Source: an uncultured Bradyrhizobium sp.
GTDB taxonomy: Bacteria; Pseudomonadota; Alphaproteobacteria; Rhizobiales; Xanthobacteraceae
NCBI RefSeq assembly: GCF_936928535.1
Contig: NZ_CAKZHY010000118.1
Location: 1-64,000 of the forward strand
Length of the DNA stretch: 64,000 nt
Direction of reading: 5' to 3'
A program made the position numbers and the translations under genes. Positions 17,181 to 25,719 of this stretch are shown here, piece by piece (position 1 is the first letter of the stretch; each line of letters begins with the position of its first letter). Under the pieces are notes generated by a model that made no database searches, was not told the DNA's origin, and saw nothing but the letters and a program-made list of their open reading frames with translations.

Positions 17181-17696
17181 ATGGACAACAGGCTTCTCAA
17201 AGGCCTCGCTGCGGTGGCGATTGCTGCGGCGATGGCGCTGGCTTCACCGGTGCTGGCCCGGGGTGGCGGCGGAGGCGGCGGTCACGGCGGCTTTGGCGGC
17301 GGAGGCCACTTCGCCGGCGGCGGCATGCGCGCCGGCGGCTTCGGCGGCATGCATGTCGGCGGCATGGGCGGTGCACATTTCGCCCATATCGGTGGACCAG
17401 GCTTCGGCGGCGCCCGCTTCGCCCATGTCGGCGGACCCGGCATCAGTGGACCTGGTTTCGGCGGCGTGCACTTTGCGCATGCTGCGATCGGGCCGCATTT
17501 CGCCAGCGCCGGCTGGCATCGCGGGCCTTTCATCGGCCGTCACGCCTTCTTCTTCCGCCACCGTCATTTCCGCCGTTTCGCCGTGTTCGGCGCGCCCTTC
17601 TACTATTCCAACTATTACGACGACGGCTGTTGGCGCAGGAACTGGACGCCCCACGGGTGGCAATGGGTCAATGTGTGCGGGGACAATTGGTACTAG
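17181..17696 (+). CDS. Gly/His-rich secreted protein
   Basis: This 171-residue protein has a classical signal peptide (basic LLKGL start, hydrophobic AAVAIAAAMALASP, cleavage near VLA-RG). The mature part is strongly Gly-rich: GGGGGGGH, then several GG-F/H/M repeats such as GGPGFGGARFAHVGGPG and GPGFGGVHFAHA. A C-terminal block (about 115-171) is His/Arg/Tyr-rich with two Cys and ends DGCWRRNW...WVNVCGDNWY. I cannot assign a function; surface or periplasmic metal binding through the His residues is possible. ACGGAGGA lies just before the ATG. It precedes the two-component system by 97 bp on the same strand. Confidence 0.75.
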   Translation: MDNRLLKGLAAVAIAAAMALASPVLARGGGGGGGHGGFGGGGHFAGGGMRAGGFGGMHVGGMGGAHFAHIGGPGFGGARFAHVGGPGISGPGFGGVHFAHAAIGPHFASAGWHRGPFIGRHAFFFRHRHFRRFAVFGAPFYYSNYYDDGCWRRNWTPHGWQWVNVCGDNWY

Positions 17697-17793
17697 CATC
17701 GCCGGACCGCACCATTGTCGCGATCGCCACCGGGTGGTTCCGCTCAGCCCCGGAACGGGATAATCTGGTGGCGATCGTCGCGCGGAGTTTGTC

Positions 17794-18486
17794 ATGACCG
17801 GAGGCCATCGCCGCATCCTCGTCGTCGAGGACGATCCGGAAACCGCAGGCCAGCTTGTCGAGGAATTGACGACCTCAGGTTATGAGGTCGATCTTGCCGC
17901 CACGGGGCGCGAAGCGCTCAGCCACGGCGTCGCGCGCGACTATGCCGTGATTACCATCGACCGCATGCTGCCCGACATCGACGGCATCACCGTGATGCGG
18001 CAGATGCGCGACGACGGCGTTGCCGCGCCGTTCCTGATCATCTCCGCGCTCGGCGAGGTCGACGATCGCGTGCGCGGCTTGCGCGCCGGCGGTGACGATT
18101 ACCTCGTCAAGCCGTTTTCCTTCGTCGAGCTGCTGGCGCGCCTCGAGGCGCTCGGTCGCCGCAGCGAGACCATCGCCAAGGAAACCATCCTGCGCGTCGG
18201 CGATCTCGCCGTCGATCTGATCGCGCGCAATGCCAGCCGCCGCGGCCGCAAGATCCCGCTGCTGCCGCGCGAATTTCAGTTGCTCGAATATCTCGTGCGC
18301 AACGAAGGCCGCGTCGTCTCCCGCGCGATGCTGCTCCAGCATGTCTGGGATCTGCATTTCGATCCTTCCACCAACATCATCGACGTCTACGTCGGACGCG
18401 TCCGCCGCAAGGTCGACGATGCCCAGGCCTATCCATTGATCCACACCATCCGCGGCATCGGATATTGCCTCCGTGCTCCTGCTTGA
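17794..18486 (+). CDS. OmpR-family response regulator
   Basis: This is a two-domain response regulator of 230 residues. The receiver holds the acidic pair in VVEDDPE, the phosphoacceptor Asp56 (ITIDRMLPDIDG) and the conserved Lys in YLVKPF. A winged-helix DNA-binding domain follows (LLPREFQLLEYLVRNEGRVVSRAMLLQHVW ... VDVYVGRVRRKVD-like ending with HTIRGIGYCL). Its 3' end overlaps the sensor kinase gene by 14 bp, so the pair is translationally coupled. The stimulus is unknown. The position upstream of an exported cysteine-rich gene set makes an envelope-related regulon attractive but unproven. Confidence 0.93.
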   Translation: MTGGHRRILVVEDDPETAGQLVEELTTSGYEVDLAATGREALSHGVARDYAVITIDRMLPDIDGITVMRQMRDDGVAAPFLIISALGEVDDRVRGLRAGGDDYLVKPFSFVELLARLEALGRRSETIAKETILRVGDLAVDLIARNASRRGRKIPLLPREFQLLEYLVRNEGRVVSRAMLLQHVWDLHFDPSTNIIDVYVGRVRRKVDDAQAYPLIHTIRGIGYCLRAPA

Positions 18487-19546
18487 CACGCTTCGGTCCT
18501 CGACCTTCCGCCTGGCGTTGATCGCGATTGCGGTCTTCGGCCTGATCGTCGCGGCGATCATGGCCTATGTCTATTTCGGCACGCTGGCTTATGTGCGGAG
18601 CCGGGTCGGCGACGTCGGCGACCACTCTGGCTTCGTTGCGATGCTCGAGTTCGCGATGATCGCAGTCGCCGTGCTGCTCGTCGTGCTGTCGGGCGTCGCG
18701 GCCGTGCTGGTGACGCGGCGTACGGTCGGGCGGATCGAGGAGATCAACGCCACCAGCCGGGCTATCATGCTCTCGGGCCTTGACCGGCGTATTCCCCTGC
18801 GCGGCAGCCATGACGAGTGGGACCGCGTCGCCGAAAACCTCAACCAGATGCTCGACCGCATCGAGACGCTGATGGGCGAGGTCAAGCAGGTCAGCGACAA
18901 TGTCGCCCACGATCTGCGCACGCCGCTGACGCGGATGCGGGGCCGGCTGGAAAAGGCCTATCATGCGCCGCGCAACGACGAGGCCGATGCCGCCCTGATC
19001 GGCGACACCATCGCCGACCTCGATGCCGTGCTCGGCATGTTCGCCTCGATCACGCGGATCTCGGAGATCGAGACCCGCGCCCGCCGCAGCGCGTTTCGCC
19101 CGCTCAATCTTGCCGAGATCGCCGGCGAGGTCGTCGAGCTCTACGACGCCGCCGCCGAGCAGGTCGCGACGCGCCTGAGCCTCACTGGTGACCGCGAGGT
19201 CGCGGTGACTGGTGACCGCGACCTGCTGTTCGATGCGATCGCCAATCTCGTCGACAACGCCATCAAGCATGGTCGCCCGGGCGGGAAGGTTGCGGTGATC
19301 TGCCAAGGCACCGACAGTGGCGCCTCGATCACGATTGCCGACGACGGCGAGGGCATTCCGGCTGACCAGCGCGATCACGTGTTCAAACGCTTTTATCGGC
19401 TCGAGCAGAGCCGCTACACCCCGGGTAACGGCCTCGGCCTCAGCCTCGTCGCCGCGGTCGCGCGGCTTCATGGCGCCGACGCTGCGTTGCGCGACAACGC
19501 ACCAGGACTTGTTGTCGAGCTTCGATTTCCGTCACCCGCGGCGTAG
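18473..19546 (+). CDS. membrane sensor histidine kinase
   Basis: This is the 357-residue partner of the upstream response regulator. It has two membrane helices (about 12-34 and 58-80) separated by only some 25 periplasmic residues, so it has no room for a ligand-binding periplasmic domain. HAMP follows (81-135), then the dimerisation/phosphoacceptor domain with His146 (VAHDLRTPLTR) and the ATPase domain: N box LVDNAIKHG, G1 DDGEGIP, F box FKRFYR and G2 GNGLGLSLV. The GTG start at 18473 lies inside the regulator gene. Small-loop kinases of this type often sense events in or near the membrane. Confidence 0.92.
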   Translation: MLLLDTLRSSTFRLALIAIAVFGLIVAAIMAYVYFGTLAYVRSRVGDVGDHSGFVAMLEFAMIAVAVLLVVLSGVAAVLVTRRTVGRIEEINATSRAIMLSGLDRRIPLRGSHDEWDRVAENLNQMLDRIETLMGEVKQVSDNVAHDLRTPLTRMRGRLEKAYHAPRNDEADAALIGDTIADLDAVLGMFASITRISEIETRARRSAFRPLNLAEIAGEVVELYDAAAEQVATRLSLTGDREVAVTGDRDLLFDAIANLVDNAIKHGRPGGKVAVICQGTDSGASITIADDGEGIPADQRDHVFKRFYRLEQSRYTPGNGLGLSLVAAVARLHGADAALRDNAPGLVVELRFPSPAA

Positions 19547-19664
19547 AGGTGCGTGGGTGCCAATCGCGCATTCTCACGTCACGCGCTCATTGAGCCACCT
19601 CAATTTGAGCCGGCGAATGTTGTCCTAGGCTGTGAAAATAAAGTCATGGCCCGGGGCGGTGATC

Positions 19665-20849
19665 ATGCGATTTCCAGCAGGCTGGCGGACTCCAAGCGTA
19701 GCGGTTCTCGCGGTCATGACGATGCTCGCGTCGCCCGCGCAGGCCGGATGCAGCCTCCACGATCTCGGAAATGGCATCTTCGGAACATTGCAGGCAACAT
19801 GGGATTGCAAGTCGGTCTGCGACAGCGAGGAGGCCTGTGCCGCGGCGGTCGCGCTGGATGCAGCCCTCGCGGGCGTCGCCTTGGAAGGATCTGATACGGG
19901 CAAGGGACAAGCCCTCGTCAATCAGTTCTGCAAGGAGGCACAGGGCGATGCCGACAAGATCGTCGGCTTGCTGAACACCATATTCGGCAATGCGATCGCC
20001 AAGGAGGTGCTCGGGGACCTCTCCAGCGAACTCTCGAGTGTCGGTTCTGCGGCCAAGGTCGTGCACTGCTCTTGCGAAACCGAACAGGCCACCAACTCGT
20101 TCGGCTTCGACATCGGCCAATGCGCTGAGGAGGTGATGTGCGACTGGTTCGGCCAAGGCTGCAACTGCACGCGACCCGCGCCGCAGACGGCTTCCTGCCC
20201 CTCGGTCGACGTCAAGGGCTGCACGGACCCCAACCACCACGGCTATTGGAACGAGGCCTGCTTTCCCAAGGGCTCGATCTCCAACACGAATGGAAACTGG
20301 CAGAACGGAGGCGAGTACTACAATACCCGCTCTTCAGTAGCCAAGATCGATTCGCCCCAAGGCACTTTGGCTATCCAGCTGCCTCCGACCGCGGAGGACA
20401 CAGGCTGCGATCCGATCATATCGTGCTTCTGCCCCAAGCCGATGACACCCGCCTGGCACCAGATTCCCAATCCCGACAGCGATTGGCAGCGCTGGATCTT
20501 CTCCTGCGACTGTCCGTATGAGGCGGACAATCCGGATCATCAGACCTATCCCGGTGCGACGCTGCCGAGCGGCATCTCGCAGTGTCTCTGCTACAATTCC
20601 AACCAGCCTGCGAACTTCGGCTGGCAGCCGTTCGGCATGTGTCCGCCGCCAAAGTGTCCTGATGGACAGACACGCATGAGCCTGACCGGCGAATGCATCA
20701 CTCCATGCTCCGATCCAACCCAGGGCATGGCGTTCGATGGCAGCTGCTGCAATCCTTCGCAGATGACGTCCTGCGGGCAATGCTGTCCGGTGGGAACCAT
20801 ACCCGATACCAACAGCGGCACCTGCGTGCCGAAGCAGATCGTGAAGTGA
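19665..20849 (+). CDS. cysteine-rich secreted protein, first gene of Cys-rich cassette
   Basis: I do not recognise this family. From the ATG at 19665 it has 394 residues: a signal peptide (MRFPAGWRTPSVAVLAVMTM) cut near AQA, then a mature chain with about 31 cysteines. The Cys come in pairs and CxC groups: WDCKSVC, VHCSCE, GCNC, SCFCP, FSCDCP, QCLCY, SCCNP, QCCP. The N-terminal third is helical with few Cys; the rest is Cys-, Pro- and Asn-rich and looks extracellular. An upstream GTG at 19632 is an alternative start. It lies 118 bp after the kinase gene and 9 bp before the propeller gene. Confidence 0.8.
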   Translation: MRFPAGWRTPSVAVLAVMTMLASPAQAGCSLHDLGNGIFGTLQATWDCKSVCDSEEACAAAVALDAALAGVALEGSDTGKGQALVNQFCKEAQGDADKIVGLLNTIFGNAIAKEVLGDLSSELSSVGSAAKVVHCSCETEQATNSFGFDIGQCAEEVMCDWFGQGCNCTRPAPQTASCPSVDVKGCTDPNHHGYWNEACFPKGSISNTNGNWQNGGEYYNTRSSVAKIDSPQGTLAIQLPPTAEDTGCDPIISCFCPKPMTPAWHQIPNPDSDWQRWIFSCDCPYEADNPDHQTYPGATLPSGISQCLCYNSNQPANFGWQPFGMCPPPKCPDGQTRMSLTGECITPCSDPTQGMAFDGSCCNPSQMTSCGQCCPVGTIPDTNSGTCVPKQIVK

Positions 20850-20858
20850 GGCCCACTC

Positions 20859-23402
20859 ATGACGCCTCACCGATACACATCGATCGCAACCAGCTTCCGC
20901 GCGCTGCGGCGCATCGTGCTCGCAGCGAGCCTTGCTCTCGTGCTTGGCAACGCAGCCTCGGCCCAGGCGCCGCGTGGCGTCTACGCGCCCGGCCAGGCGG
21001 CAGTTACCGGATTTTCCGGCGCTCTCCGCCCGTTCGAGATGGAGCCAGGGCAGGATGCTGACGCGCGAACTTTCATCGATTCCGAGGGGCCGTCGCTGCG
21101 CGTCGTCGACTTGAGCCGCATGGGCGGCCCGCCCGAGGCGCAGCTCGTCGGCGCACCGAAGCCGTTCACGGTGAGCGCAAAGTGGATCGGTCAGGTGTTC
21201 GGCATCGCGCTGGACGACGGATCGCCCGCCAACATCTATGTCGCGGCGACTTCGGCCTACGGGCTCTCGATCGTCGCGCCAGGAGGCGATGGCAAGTCAC
21301 AGCATGTCAGAACAGGGACGAACGGTGCGACCTTCATGTCGGCGCAGTGGGGGCCGGCAGGTGGACCAGGCTCCATCTGGAAGATCAGCGGCCTCACAGG
21401 CGAAGTCGGACTGTTTGCCAACGTCACAACCGGCGGAAAGGCCAACTCGGGCGCGGCCCTCGGTGCGCTCGCCTACGATCGTGCCACGAAATCGCTGTTC
21501 GTCGCTGACCGCGAGACCGGCCTCATCCACCGCTTCGGCGCCAACGGCGCCGATCTTGGCACCTACGATCATGGCGTATCCGGAACCTCCGCCGTTGGAC
21601 TTGCGCAGGTCGCGCAAACGGCCTCCATCGTAGACATTACGAGCCCGCAATTCGACAGTGCGCGGCCGGAGACTTGGGGGTACGCCGCGCCGGGACGGCG
21701 GGTGTTCGGCCTTGCCGTGCGCGACCGCCGCCTCTACTACGCGGTCGCCGAAGGCCTGCGCGTCTGGTCGGTCGGTCTCAAGCCGGACGGCTCGTTCGGC
21801 ACCGATATCAGGATCGAAATCGTGGTGCCGCCGGCTGCCGGCCCCACGGAGATCTCGGGCATCACTTTCGACGACGAAGGTCGGATCTATCTCGCCGAGC
21901 GGGCGGCGCCAACCGGCGCCCAGGATTTCGAGGCACTGACAGTGCCGTCGATCGGCCGCGTGCTGCGCTACACCGTGATCGGTGTGACGGCCGCGAAGCA
22001 GCCGATCTGGCAGGCGGCGCCGGATGAATATGCGATTGGTTTCCCCGGAAATTTCCGCAACGACAATGGCGGCGTCGCGATCGGCTACAGCTACGACGAG
22101 CGCGGCAACATCAATCCGCGCTCCTGCGGCGGCTTCCTCTGGACCACCGGCGAACAATTGCGCCACGCTACCGACCCCCAGCTCGCCGCGCAGATTGGTC
22201 AGCCGGATGCGGTCGCGATCGACGGATTGCAGGGAAATCCGATCTGGCGGATCAAGCGCGACGCCGAGTCGCCGCGGCTCAGCTATTTCATCGACTATGC
22301 CGATGCGCCGCCCGATCTGTCCGCGCGCGGACATCTCGGAGACATCGCCATCCTGCGCGCCTGCGGCGTGCAGCCCGCGCAGCTCCCACCCGGCATGCTC
22401 CCCGTCGGCGTGCCGCTGCCGCCGCCAAACTTCCGGACCTGTCAAACGCATGTGTGCAATCCACCGGGTACGCAGCTCTGTGCCGTCAATCAGGTATGGA
22501 GCAAAGGCGCCTGCGCCTCCGGATGTGCGCAGTCGGAGATACTCGTCAACGGCAAGTGCTGTTCGCCCGTCGATCTCGGACCCGGCGGCGCGTGTTCGAG
22601 CGGCGGCGGCTCCTCGATTCCGTCCACCAACATTGCCAAGGTGATGTGCGGAAACACTCAGACCGCGATTGGTCCCAACCACGAATGCTGCGAGAACGAC
22701 CACATCTATTCCGGATCAGGCGGCACGCAGCTCTGCTGCGCCGACGCTCTGGTCAACGGCATGTGCCAGCCGTTCACGCCAAAGATTCCAAGCAAAATAT
22801 GTCTCGACTGCTGTTCACCCGGCTATGTGAAAACCGGCGGCAAGTGTTGCCTGAAGAGCCAGGCGACCGCGGGCGGAGTCTGCTGTCCGATCGGCCAGAA
22901 GCCGAGCGCAGACGGAACGCACTGCCAGACGACCTTCAAGATTCCCAAAATATCCTTCTGCTGCGCCGCAGGCTATGTCCCGACCGTGGCGGGCAAGTGC
23001 TGCGCGGCCGGCAACCTGACGACAACCGGCGAATGTTGTCCGACCGCGGTCAATCCAAACGATCGCCGGCAATGCCTTGCGCAAAGCGAGAAGAAATCAT
23101 TCCCGCCGCAGATCTGCGCGCCGGGCGAGACGCGTGACGAGAAAGGCGCCTGCGTCGCGCGCAGGCCCACGCCATCGCCGATCACGCCAATTCCGACGCC
23201 TACGCCCAAACCGCGTCAGCCATCGACACAGAGACCGTCGGGCGAGCGTGCGCCTGGCCCAATCAACTGCCCGCCGGGAACGGTGCCGGGGCCACTGGGC
23301 CAACGCTGCTGGCCGATCGGGCGCGGCCACACCGCCCCGCTTGCGCCGGGCCGGGTGGCGCCGGGCCGGGTGGCGCCAGTTCCGCTGGAAAGAGGGCGCT
23401 AG
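20859..23402 (+). CDS. secreted beta-propeller-like protein with Cys-rich repeat tail
   Basis: This 847-residue exported protein has a signal peptide (about 1-36, cleavage near ASA or AQA). Residues about 60-510 look like a beta-propeller with NHL-type strands: LGALAYDRATKSLFVADRE, FGLAVRDRRLYYAV and ISGITFDDEGRIYLAER. The region from about 528 holds some 33 Cys, including many CC doublets. Within it are two 39-residue repeats, 651-689 and 701-739, each reading CC-x2-GYV ... GKCC ... CCP ... C. A Pro-rich tail ends with two 15-bp direct repeats (23343-23372). A propeller often binds ligands, and the tail suggests a disulfide-stabilised surface domain. The function is unknown. Confidence 0.82.
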   Translation: MTPHRYTSIATSFRALRRIVLAASLALVLGNAASAQAPRGVYAPGQAAVTGFSGALRPFEMEPGQDADARTFIDSEGPSLRVVDLSRMGGPPEAQLVGAPKPFTVSAKWIGQVFGIALDDGSPANIYVAATSAYGLSIVAPGGDGKSQHVRTGTNGATFMSAQWGPAGGPGSIWKISGLTGEVGLFANVTTGGKANSGAALGALAYDRATKSLFVADRETGLIHRFGANGADLGTYDHGVSGTSAVGLAQVAQTASIVDITSPQFDSARPETWGYAAPGRRVFGLAVRDRRLYYAVAEGLRVWSVGLKPDGSFGTDIRIEIVVPPAAGPTEISGITFDDEGRIYLAERAAPTGAQDFEALTVPSIGRVLRYTVIGVTAAKQPIWQAAPDEYAIGFPGNFRNDNGGVAIGYSYDERGNINPRSCGGFLWTTGEQLRHATDPQLAAQIGQPDAVAIDGLQGNPIWRIKRDAESPRLSYFIDYADAPPDLSARGHLGDIAILRACGVQPAQLPPGMLPVGVPLPPPNFRTCQTHVCNPPGTQLCAVNQVWSKGACASGCAQSEILVNGKCCSPVDLGPGGACSSGGGSSIPSTNIAKVMCGNTQTAIGPNHECCENDHIYSGSGGTQLCCADALVNGMCQPFTPKIPSKICLDCCSPGYVKTGGKCCLKSQATAGGVCCPIGQKPSADGTHCQTTFKIPKISFCCAAGYVPTVAGKCCAAGNLTTTGECCPTAVNPNDRRQCLAQSEKKSFPPQICAPGETRDEKGACVARRPTPSPITPIPTPTPKPRQPSTQRPSGERAPGPINCPPGTVPGPLGQRCWPIGRGHTAPLAPGRVAPGRVAPVPLERGR

Positions 23403-23471
23403 GATGATTGTCTGCGTGGCCCGGAGATCGGGCGCGTTTCGAAGCAAATGAGCTGTGAGGAGAACCGAGCG

Positions 23472-24281
23472 ATGATTGGATTGACTAAGCTGGCGGCCGG
23501 CGCGCTCGTCGCGGCTGCAATCGCGATGCCGGCGACGGGGCATGCCCAGATGCAGCGCGCAGATGTGGATGATGCCATCCAGCAATATCTCGCGACACAT
23601 CCGGAAGCCCTGGGCCCGGCGATCCAGAAGTACCTCGCCGACCATCCGGAGGCGCTGCGCAACGCGCTGCTGGCGCTGGTCGCCAAGCGAAGTGCCGCGG
23701 CGCAGGCAACGCAAACGGCAGCTTCTGCCAGTGCCAGGCAGGCGATCACTGACAACGCCAAGGCGCTGTACTCCGCGCCGCTCCAGACGACGGTCGGCGC
23801 CGCAGAAGGTGCCCGTACCGTGGTCGAGTTCTTTGACTTCAATTGCGCCTACTGCCGCAAGGCGCTCGGCGATACGCTCGCGCTGATTTCCGACGAGCCC
23901 GGTCTGCGCATCGTGCTCAAGGAGCTTCCGATCCTGGGGCCCGATTCCGTCGAAGCTGCAAAGGTCGCCATCGCGCTACAGATGCATCATCCGAGTGCCG
24001 CCGAGTCGCTCGAGTTTCATCGTCGCCTCCTGGCGACGCAAGGACGGGTCGATCGTGCCGCGGCGCTCACGGTCGCCGCTGACCTTGGCTTCAACGCAGG
24101 CGAACTCGATAAGGATGCGGCGAGCGCCGAGGTGAACGACGCGCTTCAGGAAAACATGCGCCTTGCTTCGGCGCTCGGAATCAACGGCACGCCCGGCTAC
24201 GTCGTCGGCGACAGCGTTATCCCCGGGGCAGTCGGGGCCGCCGCTCTGAAGGCGCGGATCACGGCCCTGAAGGAGCAGTGA
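23472..24281 (+). CDS. DsbA/ScsC-like periplasmic thiol oxidoreductase
   Basis: This 269-residue exported thioredoxin-fold protein has a signal peptide cut near GHA, the redox motif Cys125-Ala-Tyr-Cys128 in FFDFNCAYCRKAL, and the cis-Pro loop GINGTPGYVVGD. Between signal and catalytic domain lies a helical segment with a repeated unit, IQQYLATHPEAL then IQKYLADHPEAL (about 36-62). This resembles the N-terminal oligomerisation helices of ScsC-type isomerases. It should form or shuffle disulfides in exported proteins. The two preceding Cys-rich genes are the obvious clients. GAGGAG precedes the ATG at 23472; the gap to the propeller gene is 69 bp. Confidence 0.9.
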   Translation: MIGLTKLAAGALVAAAIAMPATGHAQMQRADVDDAIQQYLATHPEALGPAIQKYLADHPEALRNALLALVAKRSAAAQATQTAASASARQAITDNAKALYSAPLQTTVGAAEGARTVVEFFDFNCAYCRKALGDTLALISDEPGLRIVLKELPILGPDSVEAAKVAIALQMHHPSAAESLEFHRRLLATQGRVDRAAALTVAADLGFNAGELDKDAASAEVNDALQENMRLASALGINGTPGYVVGDSVIPGAVGAAALKARITALKEQ

Positions 24282-24303
24282 TCACACGATCTCCCTCATG
24301 ATC

Positions 24304-24675
24304 CTACAGCTCGATCACGCCGCGGCGCGCCGCATGCGCCACCGCGTCGGTGCGGCCAGTTGCATCCAGCTTGTCGAGCAGCGAGCCGACGTGGAATTTC
24401 ACGGTATGCACGGAGATGTTGAGCTGGCGCGCGATCATCTTGTTGGAGGCGCCTTCGGCCATCAGCGCCAGCACGTCGAGCTCGCGCTGCGTCAGCGCGA
24501 TGTCCTCGGGCATGCCGCGAGGATCGCGGGCGACGATCGTCGCATTGGCGGCCTCCCCGGACGCAGCAAGGCGAAGCCCCGCGACACTGCCGAGCAGCTT
24601 CGCGAGGCGGTCGGCCAGTGCGGGATCGTCGATCTCGAGCGACAGCACGATGTCAGGCGCGTTGTCCTCGCTCAC
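24304..24675 (-). CDS. LuxR-type HTH regulator, short
   Basis: This 123-residue protein ends in a full LuxR/FixJ helix-turn-helix (about 60-123: LTQRELDVLALMAEGASNKMIARQLNISVHTVKFHVGSLL). The first 55 residues look like a shrunken receiver-like domain with no phosphoacceptor Asp in the usual context, so phosphorylation is unlikely. Its start overlaps the stop of the HtrA-like gene by 4 bp (ATGA), indicating translational coupling and probably joint function. It may be controlled by protein contact rather than by a kinase, which is inference. Its 3' end faces the dsbA-like gene. Confidence 0.85.
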   Translation of the reverse strand: MSEDNAPDIVLSLEIDDPALADRLAKLLGSVAGLRLAASGEAANATIVARDPRGMPEDIALTQRELDVLALMAEGASNKMIARQLNISVHTVKFHVGSLLDKLDATGRTDAVAHAARRGVIEL

Positions 24676-25538
24676 GCCTCGGGCCTCTCGCCGATCGTCA
24701 CCCTGAAGCTCGCCGGTTCGCCGCCGCGGCGGACCGCGACATCGACCACCCGGCCGACGCTTGCGGGTCCCAGTGTCCGCAACAGCGCGCGCACGCCGGA
24801 GAGCTTCTGGTCGTTGACCGCCACGATCACGTCGCCCTGACGGATGCCCGCCGCGGCCGCGGGGCCGGCCTTGTCGACATTCATCACCATTGCGCCGATG
24901 CCGTCATCGAGCCGCAGCGGCTGCAGCCCGAGCCCGAGATACCCCCGCGCAATGCGGCCGCGCGTCTCGAGCTGTGCGGCGACGCGTTCGATCGTCGCCG
25001 CGGGGATCACGAGTACCCGCCGTGGCCCGAGCACGGCCATGCCGAAAGCCTCGCCCGAAGCATCGACGGCAAGGCCGCCTTCCTGGCGGGGACGCAGGCG
25101 AACGTCGAGCTCGATCCGTGCGTCGATCTCGCCACCACGCAGGGAACGCCAGCCCTGGCCCGAGACGGACACCATTCCGAGCGCCGCACTCGGCGCATCG
25201 CTGATGGTGGCGACCACGACGGACAGCGCACCGAGAGCAGGCACCGTCGTGGCCAGCTTGACCGGGGCGATGTTGGTATCAGCGCGCAGCAGGGCGATAT
25301 CGGTCGTATGGTCGCGGCCGACGATCGCGGCGGCGACTGTGCTGCCGTCGGCAAGGGTGATCTGGACATCGCCTTCGTCGGCCAACGGCTCGTCGGCGGT
25401 GACGATCAGGCCGGGCTTCCAGACGAAACCGGTCGAGCGCGAGCGATGCGAATGGACGGAGACGACGGACGGCGCGATGCGCGACACGACATCCGCGAGC
25501 GCTGATGACAGCAAGGTGAGTGGAGTGAGGTCGGTCAT
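24672..25538 (-). CDS. HtrA-like pseudoprotease with PDZ domain
   Basis: This 288-residue protein has the trypsin-like and PDZ architecture of HtrA/DegP but lacks the catalytic residues. The family's VTNNHV His position is Glu50 (VTADEPLA), and the GNSGGP Ser position is Glu153 (PRQEGGLA). Only the Asp (Asp80 in HTTDIALL) remains. The PDZ domain (about 198-285; GYLGLGLQPL, AAAAGIRQGDVIVAVN) is intact. There is no signal peptide or membrane helix, so it is probably cytoplasmic, unlike active HtrA. The overlapping LuxR gene suggests a binding or sensing role. A VOC gene lies divergently upstream. Confidence 0.85.
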   Translation of the reverse strand: MTDLTPLTLLSSALADVVSRIAPSVVSVHSHRSRSTGFVWKPGLIVTADEPLADEGDVQITLADGSTVAAAIVGRDHTTDIALLRADTNIAPVKLATTVPALGALSVVVATISDAPSAALGMVSVSGQGWRSLRGGEIDARIELDVRLRPRQEGGLAVDASGEAFGMAVLGPRRVLVIPAATIERVAAQLETRGRIARGYLGLGLQPLRLDDGIGAMVMNVDKAGPAAAAGIRQGDVIVAVNDQKLSGVRALLRTLGPASVGRVVDVAVRRGGEPASFRVTIGERPEA

Positions 25539-25589
25539 GGAAGGCTCCTTAAGCTGCCCTCAATCTGGTACCTCGCGGGCGATTGTGAA

Positions 25590-25607
25590 ACTGGCCGGGT
25601 GGCCAGT
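25590..25607. promoter_or_regulatory. palindrome in divergent promoter region
   Basis: ACTGGCC-GGGT-GGCCAGT is a perfect 7-bp inverted repeat in the 181-bp gap between the divergent HtrA-like and VOC genes. It lies about 50 bp from the HtrA-like start. The adjacent LuxR-type protein is a candidate binder; this is inference from position only. Confidence 0.35.
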
Positions 25608-25719
25608 CCGCCCCAAGCCACCGCCGACGAACATGTGATTGGGAGCCGCTCACGGGAACGTGTAGCAATCTCACAATTGCACCTGACGGCTTCAGACCAT
25701 TTTCAGCGAGCCCCGACCA

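Noticed and set aside
19665..20849. Lipoprotein assignment for the first Cys-rich protein
   Set aside because: The Cys after the signal peptide lies in AQAGC, which lacks the hydrophobic residue required at the -3 lipobox position. A signal peptidase I cut at AQA fits better.
24672..25538. Active DegP/HtrA periplasmic protease
   Set aside because: There is no export signal, and Glu stands at both the catalytic His and Ser positions.
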